Assembly (NCBI GenBank): GCA_964036195.1
Contig: OZ038459.1
Location: 2,725,206-2,789,205, forward strand
Direction: 5' to 3'
Source: Sphaerolaimus hirsutus
Lineage: Eukaryota > Nematoda > Chromadorea > Monhysterida > Sphaerolaimidae
Length of the DNA: 64,000 nt
Positions 11,223 through 21,758 of this stretch are shown piece by piece; position 1 is the stretch's first letter; each line of letters opens with the position of its first letter. A program made the position numbers and the translations under genes. The notes beneath the pieces are model-generated. The model was not told where the DNA came from. It saw only the letters and a program-made list of their open reading frames with translations, and searched no databases.

Positions 11223-14200
11223 TCAACACTTTTTACGCTGTCCAGGGAGAAAAATAGGAAAAAAACAGACATCGCTGCCGCTGGTAGTTTTGTCGCTTTG
11301 CCCGTGATTTTTCGCCTGTTTCTGTGACGTATTGAGGGCCATTTTTTTACTCTTTGATATGGTAAACTTTTTCGGCGAACTGTGAATGTTGCCTTCGTTG
11401 CTGCCTTTGCTTGTGCTGCTCGAATCGAAGTTCGATGAACTTAACGCCTGTTTTTTATTACAGATATTTATGGTTTAATTCAATTAGCCCGGCCAGGGAT
11501 TTTGTCTGGGGGTTGTATACGAGGCCTGGGGAATGGGGGGGGGGGAGGGTGGCACCCCCTAAGATGTACACCTGTATATAATACGGGAATGGGGTCAGGG
11601 CAGTGGAGTGGTGCCATGTCTGACAGGGTGGAATAATTCATGAGGGGGAATTATTCAAGCAAAGGTGGTAAAAGGTACTGGGCACAGCATTGAGTAAATT
11701 ATTTATACTACTGATACATACCGTATTTCCTCGAAATACCCCCTCGAATAAGCCCCCACCCCCCCGAAATAACCACCACAAAATTTGCACCCTGCAAAAA
11801 ATAAACCCCCTGGAGTTATTGCGAGGAAATACGGTACATATTATATGAATTGAAAAAATAACTCTCGCGAACTTCTCATAAAGTCACTGAATAAATATGG
11901 CATCTTTTAAATATGTCAGACCCTGGAAGAGGGGGGGGGGTTGCCCCCCCCCCTGGGTAGGTGCCAGAGCACAACATTTCGTGGAATTGTAATTGGCTCA
12001 CCTCTGAACTGTTGCCACTGCGCATGTTGCTGCGCGTGCGCTTCCAGCCGCGTCCGGACATCAGTCGTTTCAAAACCATCCTTAGATTAAGATTAAATTG
12101 ATCAATTGTTTGGATGATAAATCGCGAAAATATTTTAATTCATTATTGGAAAGACTGATTTGCGAAATATGAGAAGATTGTTTACATTGGTTCATAGTTG
12201 TACACTAGTACACTGCCGTGCAGAATAGTTGAGACTGCGCACGCTGCATTGATAAACTTTGCTAAAATTATGAAACGTTGAATGTGGATACACTTGGCAG
12301 GTACCATGGGTATTGGCTAAATGTTCCCGGGATGACGTAGACTCCCTAGACATGTAAACCCGCTCGACATGTGGACCTATTACGGGGTCTCCAAGCGGTG
12401 GGGGGGGGCTGCTCAGCTAGGTATCCATATATTCCGGCAATAAATACTATTCTCTGAGCCTCCAGCTGGTTGACATGTCCACAGGTACAGGCTGCGAGCT
12501 ACTCAGAAATAGAGGTTGACACACCTGTCAGTGAAGTCATTTTGTGTGTAAATTTGAGATTCTTACTTTGCTCTTTTGGGAGTTAAACTTGGCCCAACTA
12601 TCAATATAGTTTGGAGGGACTTAGGAGGGGGTCCCTCAACCCCGGGTCCAAAGTAATATTTCTGGGTCTTTATTAGAACTCCAGACTGATCTAAATACAC
12701 ATCCAAAGTGAGGCATAGTCAACAATCATTGAAACATGAGTATTGCGGGTTTGACACAATGCATGCCTACACACCTACTCAACTATATGTAATGTGCAAG
12801 TGGAGGATGGAAGTTTGAAGTGCTATTGAAAAAGAAAGAATGAGATATTGAAGATTTTTTTGACCATACTACACTAACTCATCACAGCTAGCACTAACAG
12901 CTACTTTTTATGAAAAAATGGAGCTTTTAAAACTGAAAAATGCCACACAACCAATGAAAACACCAATGGTAATTTGGGGCCTGTGCCTCTGTGCATGTTT
13001 ACCCGCTGTGCATGTCAGGAGTATTCAAGACTCTGACCCTCCAGGGGGTTGGATAGATGGCTAATTGCTCCTCTGGAGGGATAGATAGCTAGAAAAATTT
13101 TTTGGGGGGTTTGGGGGTTTGTGGGGATTCATTATATAGGCTTTTTCATGATGAGGAAAAAAGGTAGAAAAATTGCTTAAACTAAGTGAAAAATTACTAA
13201 AAATGGGTATATAAGCACATATACTACAAGAAATAGCTGAAAATAGACAATAAAACACATGAACTAGTGATTTTGAAGGTGAAAATGTATCAAATGGTAT
13301 GAAAATGAGCGATTTTGTGTGAAAATTAGGGTCTACATGCACAGCGGGTAAACATGCACAGAGAGCCTCAGTCGGTAATTTGTATGTGAAAATGAGCCTC
13401 CCATTTTTCCAGGTGTGGAAATTCTCAATTATTCTGCACAGTACTGTATTACTGTATTCTGCACAGTACCATGGTGTAGTACCAGTACAGTACCACTTTT
13501 ACACCACTACACACAGTTTGTCAAGTGAAAATACCTCGTGTGCTGCGCACTGGCAAAGTGGGCAAAGCTCCTGGTCTTGCCCTTGTCGCTTTCATCTTCA
13601 TTGAATGTGGACCCTGTGGAGTCTGAACTGGACGTCTTCGATTCGGCATCTCGCGCCATTGCCTGCAAAAGAAAGATACATTTTTATGTTGGAAAAGGAA
13701 ATGCCTGGGCCGGAGTATGTAAAGTCACCGTGGCTTTGATGCCTGATGCTAGCCCCAAAGCAGAAGCATCATTTTTTGCACTAGCTGCAAAGCAAAAAGT
13801 GCCATGGTGCTTCGCAGTTCCAGACTAGTGATGGAAAAGCGCCAGAAAAAAGGGCGCCAGGCGCCAAGGGCGCCATGGCGCCATTCGGAAAGTGGGTGCC
13901 AAGCGCCAAGGGCGCCACAGAAAAAGTGCACCAGGCGGATGTAATGAACAAAAACAAGACTAGCAGCAACATTTTTTTAAATTAAATCCACATCAAGAAT
14001 TTAAACACAGTGGAAATTGTCATTTGGCAACAATCCATTCACTTCAAATAGCCTTTTTTAATCAATGTTTTCCTTGAAATGGACAGAAACAGAATTGCAA
14101 TGATTTGAGTCTGTTTCTTTAGGCAGTGTTTACACGGATTCTTTGTGATGACAAACATTGTGATTTTGTCAACCATGTTTTTGGGTTAAAACCAATAAGT

Positions 14201-17200
14201 AGATAGATCGGACGCCTCAATTGATCATTATTTGATCGACCCCATTACATGGAACAATAATAAATTGTTATAGATTACGCAGTAATGCACAACAGATAAT
14301 GTATTTTTCTTGTTGTCGTAGCTTTGTCGGAGGGTTTGTTCTACGGGCCTCGCTAGCTAGGCCGCGTAGAACAAACCCTCCGACAAACCTCCAACAACAT
14401 GAAAAAAGTGTGATCTAGTGTGCGTGATTAGGGAAATTATGGAATTTGATGTATGCCCCAGGCAGTGAAGCTGGCACAATCACGATCAATTGAGGTATCA
14501 CACATGTAATATATTTCTCGTTGATTCCACAAGAACAGTTATAAAAATATTTTTTGTCGTCACAGCAAATCTGTGTAAACGCCGCCTTATGATTTTGCAA
14601 GTTCGATGGTCCACCATTATTGTGTTCTACTATTCTGATCCATCAGACACATCTGATGAGCCGGTGGATGAAAGATTTCCACCCACTCACACAACTTTGT
14701 CCATTTTTCTGGCGAATTTAGATCATCCACAGATGCGGATGGATTTACACAGCACTCACCTTGAAACCCTGCTGGCGCCTTTTTGGCGCCCTTTTGAAGT
14801 GGGGCGCCAGGCGCCAAGGGCGCCACAAAAAAAGGCGCCATGGCGCGGCGCCCTTTGGCGCCCTCAAACGGCGCCAGCGCCATGGCGCCATTCCATCACT
14901 ATCCCAGACCCTGTAAAAGACCCTGTACAACATCATTTGTCATGAAAACCCCCCTGTAAGGTGTCAAATGTCGTGTAAACACTAGGGTGTCAACAAAATT
15001 TTTCTATACTGAAAATGGAAAAAAATTTGCACTTGCTGGAAAACAGAAACGGAATTTTTTTGTAAAAAAAAAATACTTGCCGGAAAACGGAAATGGAAAA
15101 AAAATTGCCCACGGAAAGCGGAAACAGAAAACGGAAACATAAAAAATTGTGCCTGCGGAAAGCGGAAACGGATAAAATTTTGCACTTGCCAGAAAACGGA
15201 AGTGGAAATTTTTTTTTGCACTTACCAGAAAACGGAACGGAAACAGAAAAGATTTTGCCTGCGGAAAGCGGAAACAGAAAACGGAAAACGGAAAGTTGAC
15301 GCCCTAGTAAAATCCCTGTAAGGTGTCATGTGTTGATGTGTATCCAAATCTTATTGTATTGTATTCAAATCGTATGTTTTTGCATCCAAATCTGCGGCCA
15401 CGTTTTACCCCAATTGAATCTAGCGCCTTGTGCAAAAACGATCGCACCTGGTGATAAGAGCGGTGCTCTATGCGGCCGCAAAATATCCTATCCCCTCCCT
15501 CGCCATTCGATTGAATTGATGATGAAACTTCTGTAGAGAAGGAAGGTTGTTTATCATTGGTTTTCTGAATTATTTGGCATTGTGCCAAAAGCAACAGCAA
15601 AAACACACAAATGAGCATACCGTCACTGGTACTACTGAAGTCACTCTGTACAGCAGAAGTTGAATTCCCCTGGAACCCATTGGACGTCTTCTCGGCTGTG
15701 CTGCTTTGACCTATGATTTTGGCATACCGTATTCCCTCGAAATACCCCCCCCCCCCGGAATAGTTTATTTTTTAAGACTGCAAATTTTCACGGGGTGATT
15801 TAAGGGGCTATATGATTCGTCAGAATTTTTTTGAACTCCAAGTGATTATTCGTTGTAGTTTTTTTTGTAGCGTACGTTGATGTGTAGATGGTATAAGTCC
15901 TGTCCTAACGTAACTCAGTCATCGTTTTTAACGTGTGTGCTGCATTGCACAGATCACAAACTTTCAGATCTTTTACTCATTTCGGGTTAGGTATTTCGAG
16001 GAGGGTGGGGGGGGGGGGTCAATTCAAAGGGGGGATTAATTCGAGGAAATACGTTAAGCACCTTCTAGGAGTTGCCTTTATGTAAGAAATTACTTTTGGC
16101 TATCGATCACGAACAAACGTTTCCAAAAACAAACCACTATCCTTCTCTTTCTGAAAAGCAGGCGGTCTTTCCTTCCTGTGCTCGAGTCCGTTCGCCCCGT
16201 CATGAACCTGTCCCTGTTCATTCTGAGGGCCATCTTTGTGCTGGGCATTCTCAGCGCTGCCCACAAGATCGGCCATTTTCTTGACATATTTTGGAGGGGT
16301 GTGCGGTCTGGTGATACTTACAGACCGTGCAAAATGACATGTGAAATGTAAAATGTCATGTAAAGTGTCATGTAAAATGTCGTTTAAAAAGTAAAATGTC
16401 ATGCAAAGTTAGATGTAAAATGCCATGTAAAATTTCAAATATCATGCGAAGTGTCATGTAAATCGGCATGTAAAACATCATGTAAAGTTTCATGTAAAAT
16501 GTAATGTAACATGTAAAATACCATGCAAAGTGTCAAGTAAAATGCTATGTAAAATGTCAAACGCGTTTGCACTTTCACAAGACATTTCACACAACTTTTA
16601 ACACTTACATTTCCCAGTTCATTTCACACGACCTTCAACACTTAACACATCATTTCACACTTGACATGTCACTTCCCCCGGTCTCTAAGTGTCACCTTGG
16701 CCCCATGCCAGTGGCGTGCCTGCGCACCTCTGCCCTGTATCGCCTTGCCCGCTGCTCCAGGGCGCTCACTTTGCCCTTGATGCGGCCGGCGTCGTGCTTG
16801 GCGTGCATGTCCGTCCTGCCGTTCACTTCGTCCACCAGCTCGTGCCACGCTTGCGCCTGTGTGATTTGTGGGGGGGGGGGGGTTGGGGAGGGTTTTGGGA
16901 GCTACCGTAACCCTGGAAATACCCCCAGGGGGTTGTTATTTGGCGAGCATATTTTGAGGGGGTTTAGTTCGAGGTGGGCTAATTGGAAGGGGTTTTTTTT
17001 CGTCAGAATTTTTTCCAGAAGGATCGTAGTAAAGAGTAGGCTTTAAATACACACCCAAAACGTAATAAATCCGGCCAAATAATGGTAAATAATAAAGTAT
17101 AATAATAAAAAGAATAGAAAAGTAATCAGAAAAATTTGAAAATTCAAAAACACATTAAAATGAAACATTTTTTCCAGTGAGTTTGCCATCGTTATCTGCA

Positions 17201-19541
17201 GCATTATAAAATTTCGAATTATCTGAAAAAAGATGTCATGCTTACCTGACCGTCATTTGACTGAACAATATTCGCATCGGCATCACTTTGAACATTCGCA
17301 TTTTCACCAGCGCACATTTTCTCAACATTATTCTCAGAATTTGTCACTTTCTGAGCGCTCGGATACCAACCTTCCTGGAATTTTTTGGTCCGCGGTGTTT
17401 CTGCGTAGCGAAAAAATGAGTAAAATTGGTTGTCGGCATATTTCTTTGTCGAATATTTTTCTGCAAATGAGTAGTGATGGTAAAGCGCCATGGCGCTAGC
17501 GCCAAACGAGAAAGCGCCATGGCGCTTTTGGCGCTTGGGGCTATTTCGCTGAGGCGCCATTGGCGCTTGGCGCCAGAGGAAAATTACGCGAAGAGCCAAA
17601 ATCACCATATGGCGCCTTTTCGTTTGGCGCTAGCGCCAGCGCCAGCCATGGCGCTTTCCATCACTAACACCCGGTAGCCCAAAATTCCAAAAACGTCCAC
17701 CTACTATTATTCTTGGCTCCATTCTTGTTCTCTTTCGAGGACAGACGAAAATAATATTTCTCGTAAACTTCGACCAAAACGCATCTTTCATCGTCCGTCC
17801 AATTTGGCGACGAGCGGCGGGTTCGTTTGCTTTTGAATTGTCGAAATTTTCCCTTTTTCGCATCCGAAGCATCCTGGCTTTCGTTTGAACCTGGGCCCGG
17901 TCCCAAATCGTGTAGAATGTCAAATGTAATGTGTTATATTTCATGTCAATTATCATGATAAGTGTTAAATTTCTTTTTCAGTTTTGACTTTTAAATAATT
18001 TTTATCCCTCGGAAATCGGAATAGTATTTAGTTGACATTCCTGTTAACTGAAAATGCACTTAATTCTCAAAGCTGATACGACAGTTTTCCAAATGTTGAA
18101 ATTTCAGTAGAAAACTAGTGTTTGTTAGATCTTTACTTTTTAATCACATTTTGCATTTTTCACATCATTTTACTTCTGGCAGAACATTTCACATTTTACA
18201 TGACATTTTACATGGTGTGGGACGGGCACCTGATTTCGCTTTGCTACCACGGCAATTTTGATCGTTCTGCGGCTCGCCGCCATCGATTTTTTGATCAGCG
18301 GAGGCCAAACTCACAGATTTAGCCTCTACTGCCTGCGAGTTTTAGTTGCGGAAATTTTATTTCTGGGGTCTAGTAGAGCACTTTCTAAATTCTTTACGCT
18401 TACGCTTTTTTACGCTTTCCTCTGTATTTTAAGAATACCTTACGCTTTAAGAACATTGACGCTTTAAGAATTACGCTTAGATTTATATTTTTTCACGATT
18501 TTCCAGAGAGAGATTTAATTATATTTTCTTTTTGAGAGATTTCCTGAGATTTTTAAAATTATCAGAAAATTTATCAAATTCTGATATTTCTATTTCTTTA
18601 TACTTTTTTCCAGGCTTTTGAGAGAGATTAAATTATATTTCATTCTTGAGAAATTTTCTGAGATTATATTTAATTATGTTTTCCAAAAATTGATGATTTT
18701 TTCAATGCTAAAGGCGGTCAAGATTCAAATTTGTGTTTAGGTTAGCGTTTCAAAAATAACCGATTTTGAGTGAAACGCCTGGAGGCGGAGTGAAGTTTCT
18801 TCACACTGTCACCGCATGTCCGCGTGAAGACACATCACAACACTTCACCACACATCACACACCCAATTCTTCCTGTGATAACTGAAAGTCTGAACGCCCC
18901 CCCCCCCCGCAAAACCAACCGTCACTGGCATAAGTGCCTGCTCTAAAATGCGTCCTGAGTCATCTGTAGGCAGTCCCAGACCCTTTAAAATGCCCTGTAA
19001 AATCTCAAATGTCATGTAAAGTGTCAAAAGTCATGTAAAATGGCCTGTAAAATGGCAACCGAGTCCATGACTTTTGATACTTTGCTTGACATTTTACAGC
19101 GCATTCTACAGGTCTGGGATTGGCACCTGGACCGACTGCACGCCGACCACCACCATGGTCATCAGCACGGCCACCACCATGAGCATGAGGAAGGTGGACA
19201 GCATGGTCAAAGTGCTGCAGTTCCACTTGGCCCGTGGCACTCGCAGGTGCGATAGTGGTCTGGGCCTGGGGGCACTAACTGACCATGTGAAGTGCCCTGG
19301 CAAATGTCTAATGTCATGCAGAGCGGATGAAGGCATGTAAAATGCCATGGAAGATGTAAAATGTCGTGCAAAGAGGCTTAAATCATTTAAAATGTTTTGG
19401 CAAATAGCAATTTGCATGACATTTGACATTTATACCAGGGCATTTTGCAGGGTCTGGCAGTGGCACCTGGTTCGGGTACAGGCCGCGAGTTGACTCGCTA
19501 CTGCTCACCTGGTCCCGGTTTTGCGCACATGATTCTGCCAT
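11223..19541 (-). CDS. Myb/SANT-like DNA-binding domain protein, 13 exons
   Basis: Exons in transcript order: 19541-19467, 19265-19127, 18963-18920, 18332-18230, 17890-17701, 17357-17246, 16856-16696, 16316-16111, 15710-15621, 15530-15448, 13662-13535, 12080-12002, 11447-11223 (TGA). All junction phases agree, giving 544 residues from ATG 19541-19539. The core is a Myb/SANT-like (zeste/MSANTD type) domain split over exons 5-7: SSPNWTDDERCVLVEVYEKY, then AQAWHELVDEVNGR and GRIKGKVSALEQRARRYRAE, with spaced Trp and a basic third helix. A likely nuclear regulator or domesticated transposase relative. The N-terminus is His/Gly-rich (HAHGGGRADDHGGG); the tail is Ser-rich and basic. Exon 6 could start at 17460, but that breaks the phase. 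Four introns are introners. The terminal TGA may be bypassed if the gene continues into 11133-7879. Confidence 0.65.
11226..12001. other. Short CCGTATT MITE and C/G-tract DNA in the last introns
   Basis: Below 11447 this is the coding exon of the Myb/SANT gene. The intron above it holds a 114-bp minimal MITE at 11721-11834 (CCGTATTTCCTCGAAATAC to GAGGAAATACGG, TA on both sides). 11530-11550 and 11930-11955 are G and C homopolymer runs. Confidence 0.5.
12211..13446. mobile_element. Tc1/mariner-like element, CACTGCCGTGCAG ends (1236 bp)
   Basis: Ends are CACTGCCGTGCAGAATAGTT and ATTCTGCACAGTACTG, TA on both sides. Closest relative 50967-52229. The interior has shared AATTTGAGGTT/GCCCAACTAT words but no transposase frame. 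It lies in an intron of the Myb/SANT gene. Confidence 0.7.
13826..14901. mobile_element. hAT-like element, GGCGCC family (1076 bp)
   Basis: TAGTGATGGAAAAGCGCC to GGCGCCATTCCATCACTA. Flanks TTCCAGAC and TCCCAGAC are a 7/8 target duplication inside introner DNA. The middle includes a tight hairpin at about 14326-14388 (TTGTCGGAGGGTTTGTTCTA and its complement). Confidence 0.85.
14983..15306. mobile_element. hAT-like element, ACGGAAA family (324 bp)
   Basis: Ends are TAGGGTGTCAAC and GTTGACGCCCTA. Flanks GTAAACAC and GTAAAATC agree in 6 of 8. Packed with GGAAAACGGAAA words. The motif resembles the AAACGG subterminal repeats bound by plant Ac transposase. Confidence 0.75.
15727..16054. mobile_element. 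CCGTATT-type MITE in a Myb/SANT intron
   Basis: CCGTATTCCCTCGAAATAC with a C-tract to TTCGAGGAAATACG. The right end is one base off CGG. TA precedes the left end. Contains the conserved inner words CGTACG, GTGTGCTGCATTGC and CAGATCACAAAC. Confidence 0.65.
16317..16695 (-). mobile_element. Introner-like element forming an intron of the Myb/SANT gene (AAG target)
   Basis: On the minus strand the exon ends CCAAG, the intron starts GTGACACTTAGAGACCGG and ends GCACGGTCTGTAAG. The trinucleotide on both sides is AAG, not CAG, so the repeat varies with the target as a true duplication should. The core is a long array of ATGTAAAATGTCATG words. Phase 2; splicing makes an AGT codon. Confidence 0.75.
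16857..17245 (-). other. Intron with a degenerate CCGTA MITE
   Basis: Donor CAG|GTAAGCATG, acceptor CACACAG|GCG. About 16904-17040 has CCGTAACCCTGGAAATACC with GGGGGTT runs; the other end is not clear. AT-rich remainder. Confidence 0.45.
17358..17700 (-). other. Intron with a small GGCGCC-family element
   Basis: 17472-17665 runs TAGTGATGGTAAAGCGCC to GGCGCTTTCCATCACTA with GGCGCTAGCGCC arrays. No 8-bp duplication was found, so its borders may have decayed. The open frame 17358-17460 next to it (YADNQFYSFFRYAETPRTKK) may be coding if another acceptor is used. Confidence 0.5.
17891..18229 (-). mobile_element. Introner-like element forming a Myb/SANT gene intron (phase 1)
   Basis: On the minus strand the exon ends AAATCAG, the intron starts GTGCCCGTCCCACACCATG and ends GATTTGGGACCGGGCCCAG. 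CAG on both sides. Exon frames join as TCA G/GT TCA. Confidence 0.8.
18333..18919 (-). other. AT-rich intron with short GAGAGATTAAATTA repeats
   Basis: Donor GTGACG|GTTGGT, acceptor ACTCGCAG|GCAGTAG. 18490-18680 carries diverged repeats of GAGAGATTTAATTATATTTT. 18780-18860 has TTCACAC/GTGAAG words as in 4788-5257. A C-tract lies at 18897-18908. Confidence 0.45.
18964..19126 (-). mobile_element. Introner-like element forming a Myb/SANT gene intron (163 bp)
   Basis: On the minus strand the exon ends GTCCAG, the intron starts GTGCCAATCCCAGACCTG and ends GGGTCTGGGACTGCCTACAG. CAG on both sides, phase 1. With this junction the upstream exon must be read in the His/Gly-rich frame. Confidence 0.8.
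19266..19466 (-). mobile_element. Introner-like element forming the first Myb/SANT gene intron (201 bp)
   Basis: On the minus strand the exon ends AACCAG, the intron starts GTGCCACTGCCAGACCCTG and ends TTAGTGCCCCCAG. CAG on both sides, phase 0. The right end has decayed more than in the other copies. Confidence 0.75.
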
Positions 19542-19584
19542 CTGGGAATGGGTGATCTTTATGTGTACTGTGTAGTTGTAGCCA

Positions 19585-20920
19585 GCGATGGCAAAACACA
19601 CATGAAACACAGAACTCATTGAGTTCAAACACGGAAAATCAAAAATGTGAAAAAAATCTCAAGACTCAAATGAGTTTTCATTGGAGAAGATGGAAACACA
19701 GAAAATGAGAAAATGCAGAAAAGTTTATTTTTTTGAGTTTTTAATTTTTTTGTTATTGAAGAAGGAGACACTCAATGAGTTCTGTGTTTCTGTGTGAGGG
19801 AAAAATACCGAAACTAACACAGGAAACAATGACAAGCTTTTTTTTCTTTAAAAAATACCATGTCCATGTTGTCTTTATTTGAACAAAACACATGAGGAAT
19901 GTGCATGTGTTCCTATAAACAGATCTATGCACAACTTCGGCTTCTAAATTTCATGACTGGCAACCATAGGTGGCGTAAGTGCTTGTATGCTTGTGAATGT
20001 CACAAGCGGAATTTGTGGTGTCACAAGCAGAAATTTCACTGTCACATTGGGCCCACACACACTAGTTTACCAACATGAAATGCTCGACCATTTTGGCAAA
20101 CTGTTTTGACGAAACAGTACGAAACACTGTACAGAGTTGTACGGTGCTTTGTACTGTTTTGTCAAAACAGTTTACCAAAATGGTCGAGCATTTCATGTTG
20201 GTAAACTAGTGTGTGTGTTGGCATTGTGACATTCACAAGCTTGTATTGTACAAATGAAAGTGAAAGCCCAAAAGTAGCTCAAAATTGCTCACTTATTGCT
20301 ATTTTGCCAATTTTCATCTTTATAATCACTATTTTCATCTAGGTATATACATGGTTATAAAACCTATCCTTAGCCAATTTTACCTATATTTATAACGATT
20401 TCGAAATTTTTGGCTGGCTGCCAACTTCACATAAGGACTCCAATAAGAAGGTTTCACAAGGTGAAATTTTGGCTAATGTGAATGACACAAGCACAAATTT
20501 GGACCTTGCGCCACTCATTCTAGCAACCAGAAAGTAACAAAGTACAATACAATGTGTCAATACAAACAAAATGTCATTGAAAATGCCAAATGCCCAGTTA
20601 ACAAATTTTTTATGACATCTTACATCACTGTTTACATTTTTAGCTCATCATACTGGGTTTTGGATGCTACAGGAACATGCATACTTATAAACAAATTTGT
20701 AATGAGAAAACAAGTGTTTTTGCAGTGAAGCACTCTATTTGGGTGAAAACTTGTAAAAACGGTAAAGTTTTCACCAAAAAGACAGAAAAAGCAGGGTAAG
20801 TCACGTTTTTTTTGCAAAACAGATCAAAAATGTACTCAATTAGGAAAGACCCAAAACACAGGAAGTGTTTTTAGTAAAACTCAGAACAGAAACACACACA
20901 TGGTTCATCGCACAAATATG
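19585..20920. mobile_element. Element of the CAGCGATGG / ACACAG-ACTCA type with a palindrome inside
   Basis: Starts CAGCGATGGCAAAACACAC and has many GAAACACAGAA and AACTCATTGAG words, like the well-bounded 45182-46330 copy. A right end near 20900 is plausible but not proven. 20056-20216 inside is a near-perfect hairpin. Confidence 0.5.
20056..20216. mobile_element. Hairpin MITE, CACACTAGTTTACC type
   Basis: Arms of about 65 bp, CACACACACTAGTTTACCAA to TTGGTAAACTAGTGTGTGTG, differ at very few positions and are separated by a short loop around 20135. Same terminal word as 22951-23167 and 54057-54255. Confidence 0.7.
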
Positions 20921-21273
20921 CAATTTAGTGGCAAAGAATTAACGACTCGTGACCTAACCTATGGTCCACTGACTGCATACTTTGCAATAAAATGTACCAT
21001 ATCCCATGCGAGAAATAAACATTAAAATAAAGACAAACCATGTCCATAGTTGTTCAAACGTTCAAATTTATGTTGACTCAAAAAATATGTATACACAGTA
21101 TACTACTGATTGAATTCATTTAAGTTTCCTGTGAAAAAAGTACCTGTACTCGTTTTTATATTATACATTTATGTACATTTATATTTTTGAAAGAACTCGT
21201 GTACAGAAAAGTTATTTTAGATTGAAAGGCAAAAAGGGAGAAAAAAAGGAAAAAATAGGTGAATATATAGGTA

Positions 21274-21758
21274 CCGTATTTCCTCGAAATACCCCCGGGG
21301 GGTTTATTTTTTCAAAGTGAGAATTTTGAGGGGGGGTTAAACGAGGGGGGGGGGTATTTCGAGGGGGGTTTATTATTTCGCCAGAAATTTTTTGAAAACC
21401 AAGTACTAAATTGTCGTCTGAAACGTACGCAGACGTCGAAAATGCAACAAAACTCGCCATTTATAAGACTCTAAAGACTTGTATAAGTGTGTAGACGTAT
21501 AATCACTGTTCTCACATAACAGAGTCATCGTTTTTAACGTGTGTTTTGCATTACCCGGATGACAAACCGCAGCCTTTGTCATTTACGTTCTGTATACACT
21601 AAATTTGGGGGGGGGTATTTCGAGGGGGGGGTTTATAAGTTCATAGTGTCCATTTTGAGGGGCGTATTTCGAGGGGGGGGGGGGTATTTCGAGGGGGGGG
21701 GGTATTTCGAGGGGGGGGGGGGGTATTTCGAGGGGGGGGGTATTTCGAGGAAATACGG
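21274..21758. mobile_element. CCGTATTTCC MITE with tandem TATTTCGAGGGG units (485 bp)
   Basis: CCGTATTTCCTCGAAATACC to GGTATTTCGAGGAAATACGG, TA at 21272-21273 and 21759-21760. Tandem GGTATTTCGAGGGGGG units lie near the right end. G runs spaced by about 9 bases could fold as long-loop G-quadruplexes. Confidence 0.85.

Larger units (their letters stand above)
13663..15447 (-). other. Large intron: introner-derived DNA invaded by two hAT-like elements
   Basis: Introner words (AGTTCCAGAC at 13817-13825, then CCCAGACCCTGTAAAAG from 14903, GGTGTCAAATGTCGTG) are split by the hAT-like elements 13826-14901 and 14983-15306. The splice sites themselves are ordinary: donor CACCAG|GTGCGATC, acceptor CTTTTGCAG|GCA. 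Confidence 0.6.

Noticed and set aside
16200-16330. Plus-strand signal-peptide-like frame MNLSLFILRAIFVLGILSAA
   Set aside because: The minus strand carries an exon (KKMADLVGSAENAQHKDG) that fits the phase of both neighbours in the Myb/SANT gene.
19106-19250. Transmembrane-like frame in the minus-strand exon
   Set aside because: Its phase disagrees with both neighbouring introner junctions; the His/Gly-rich frame fits both.
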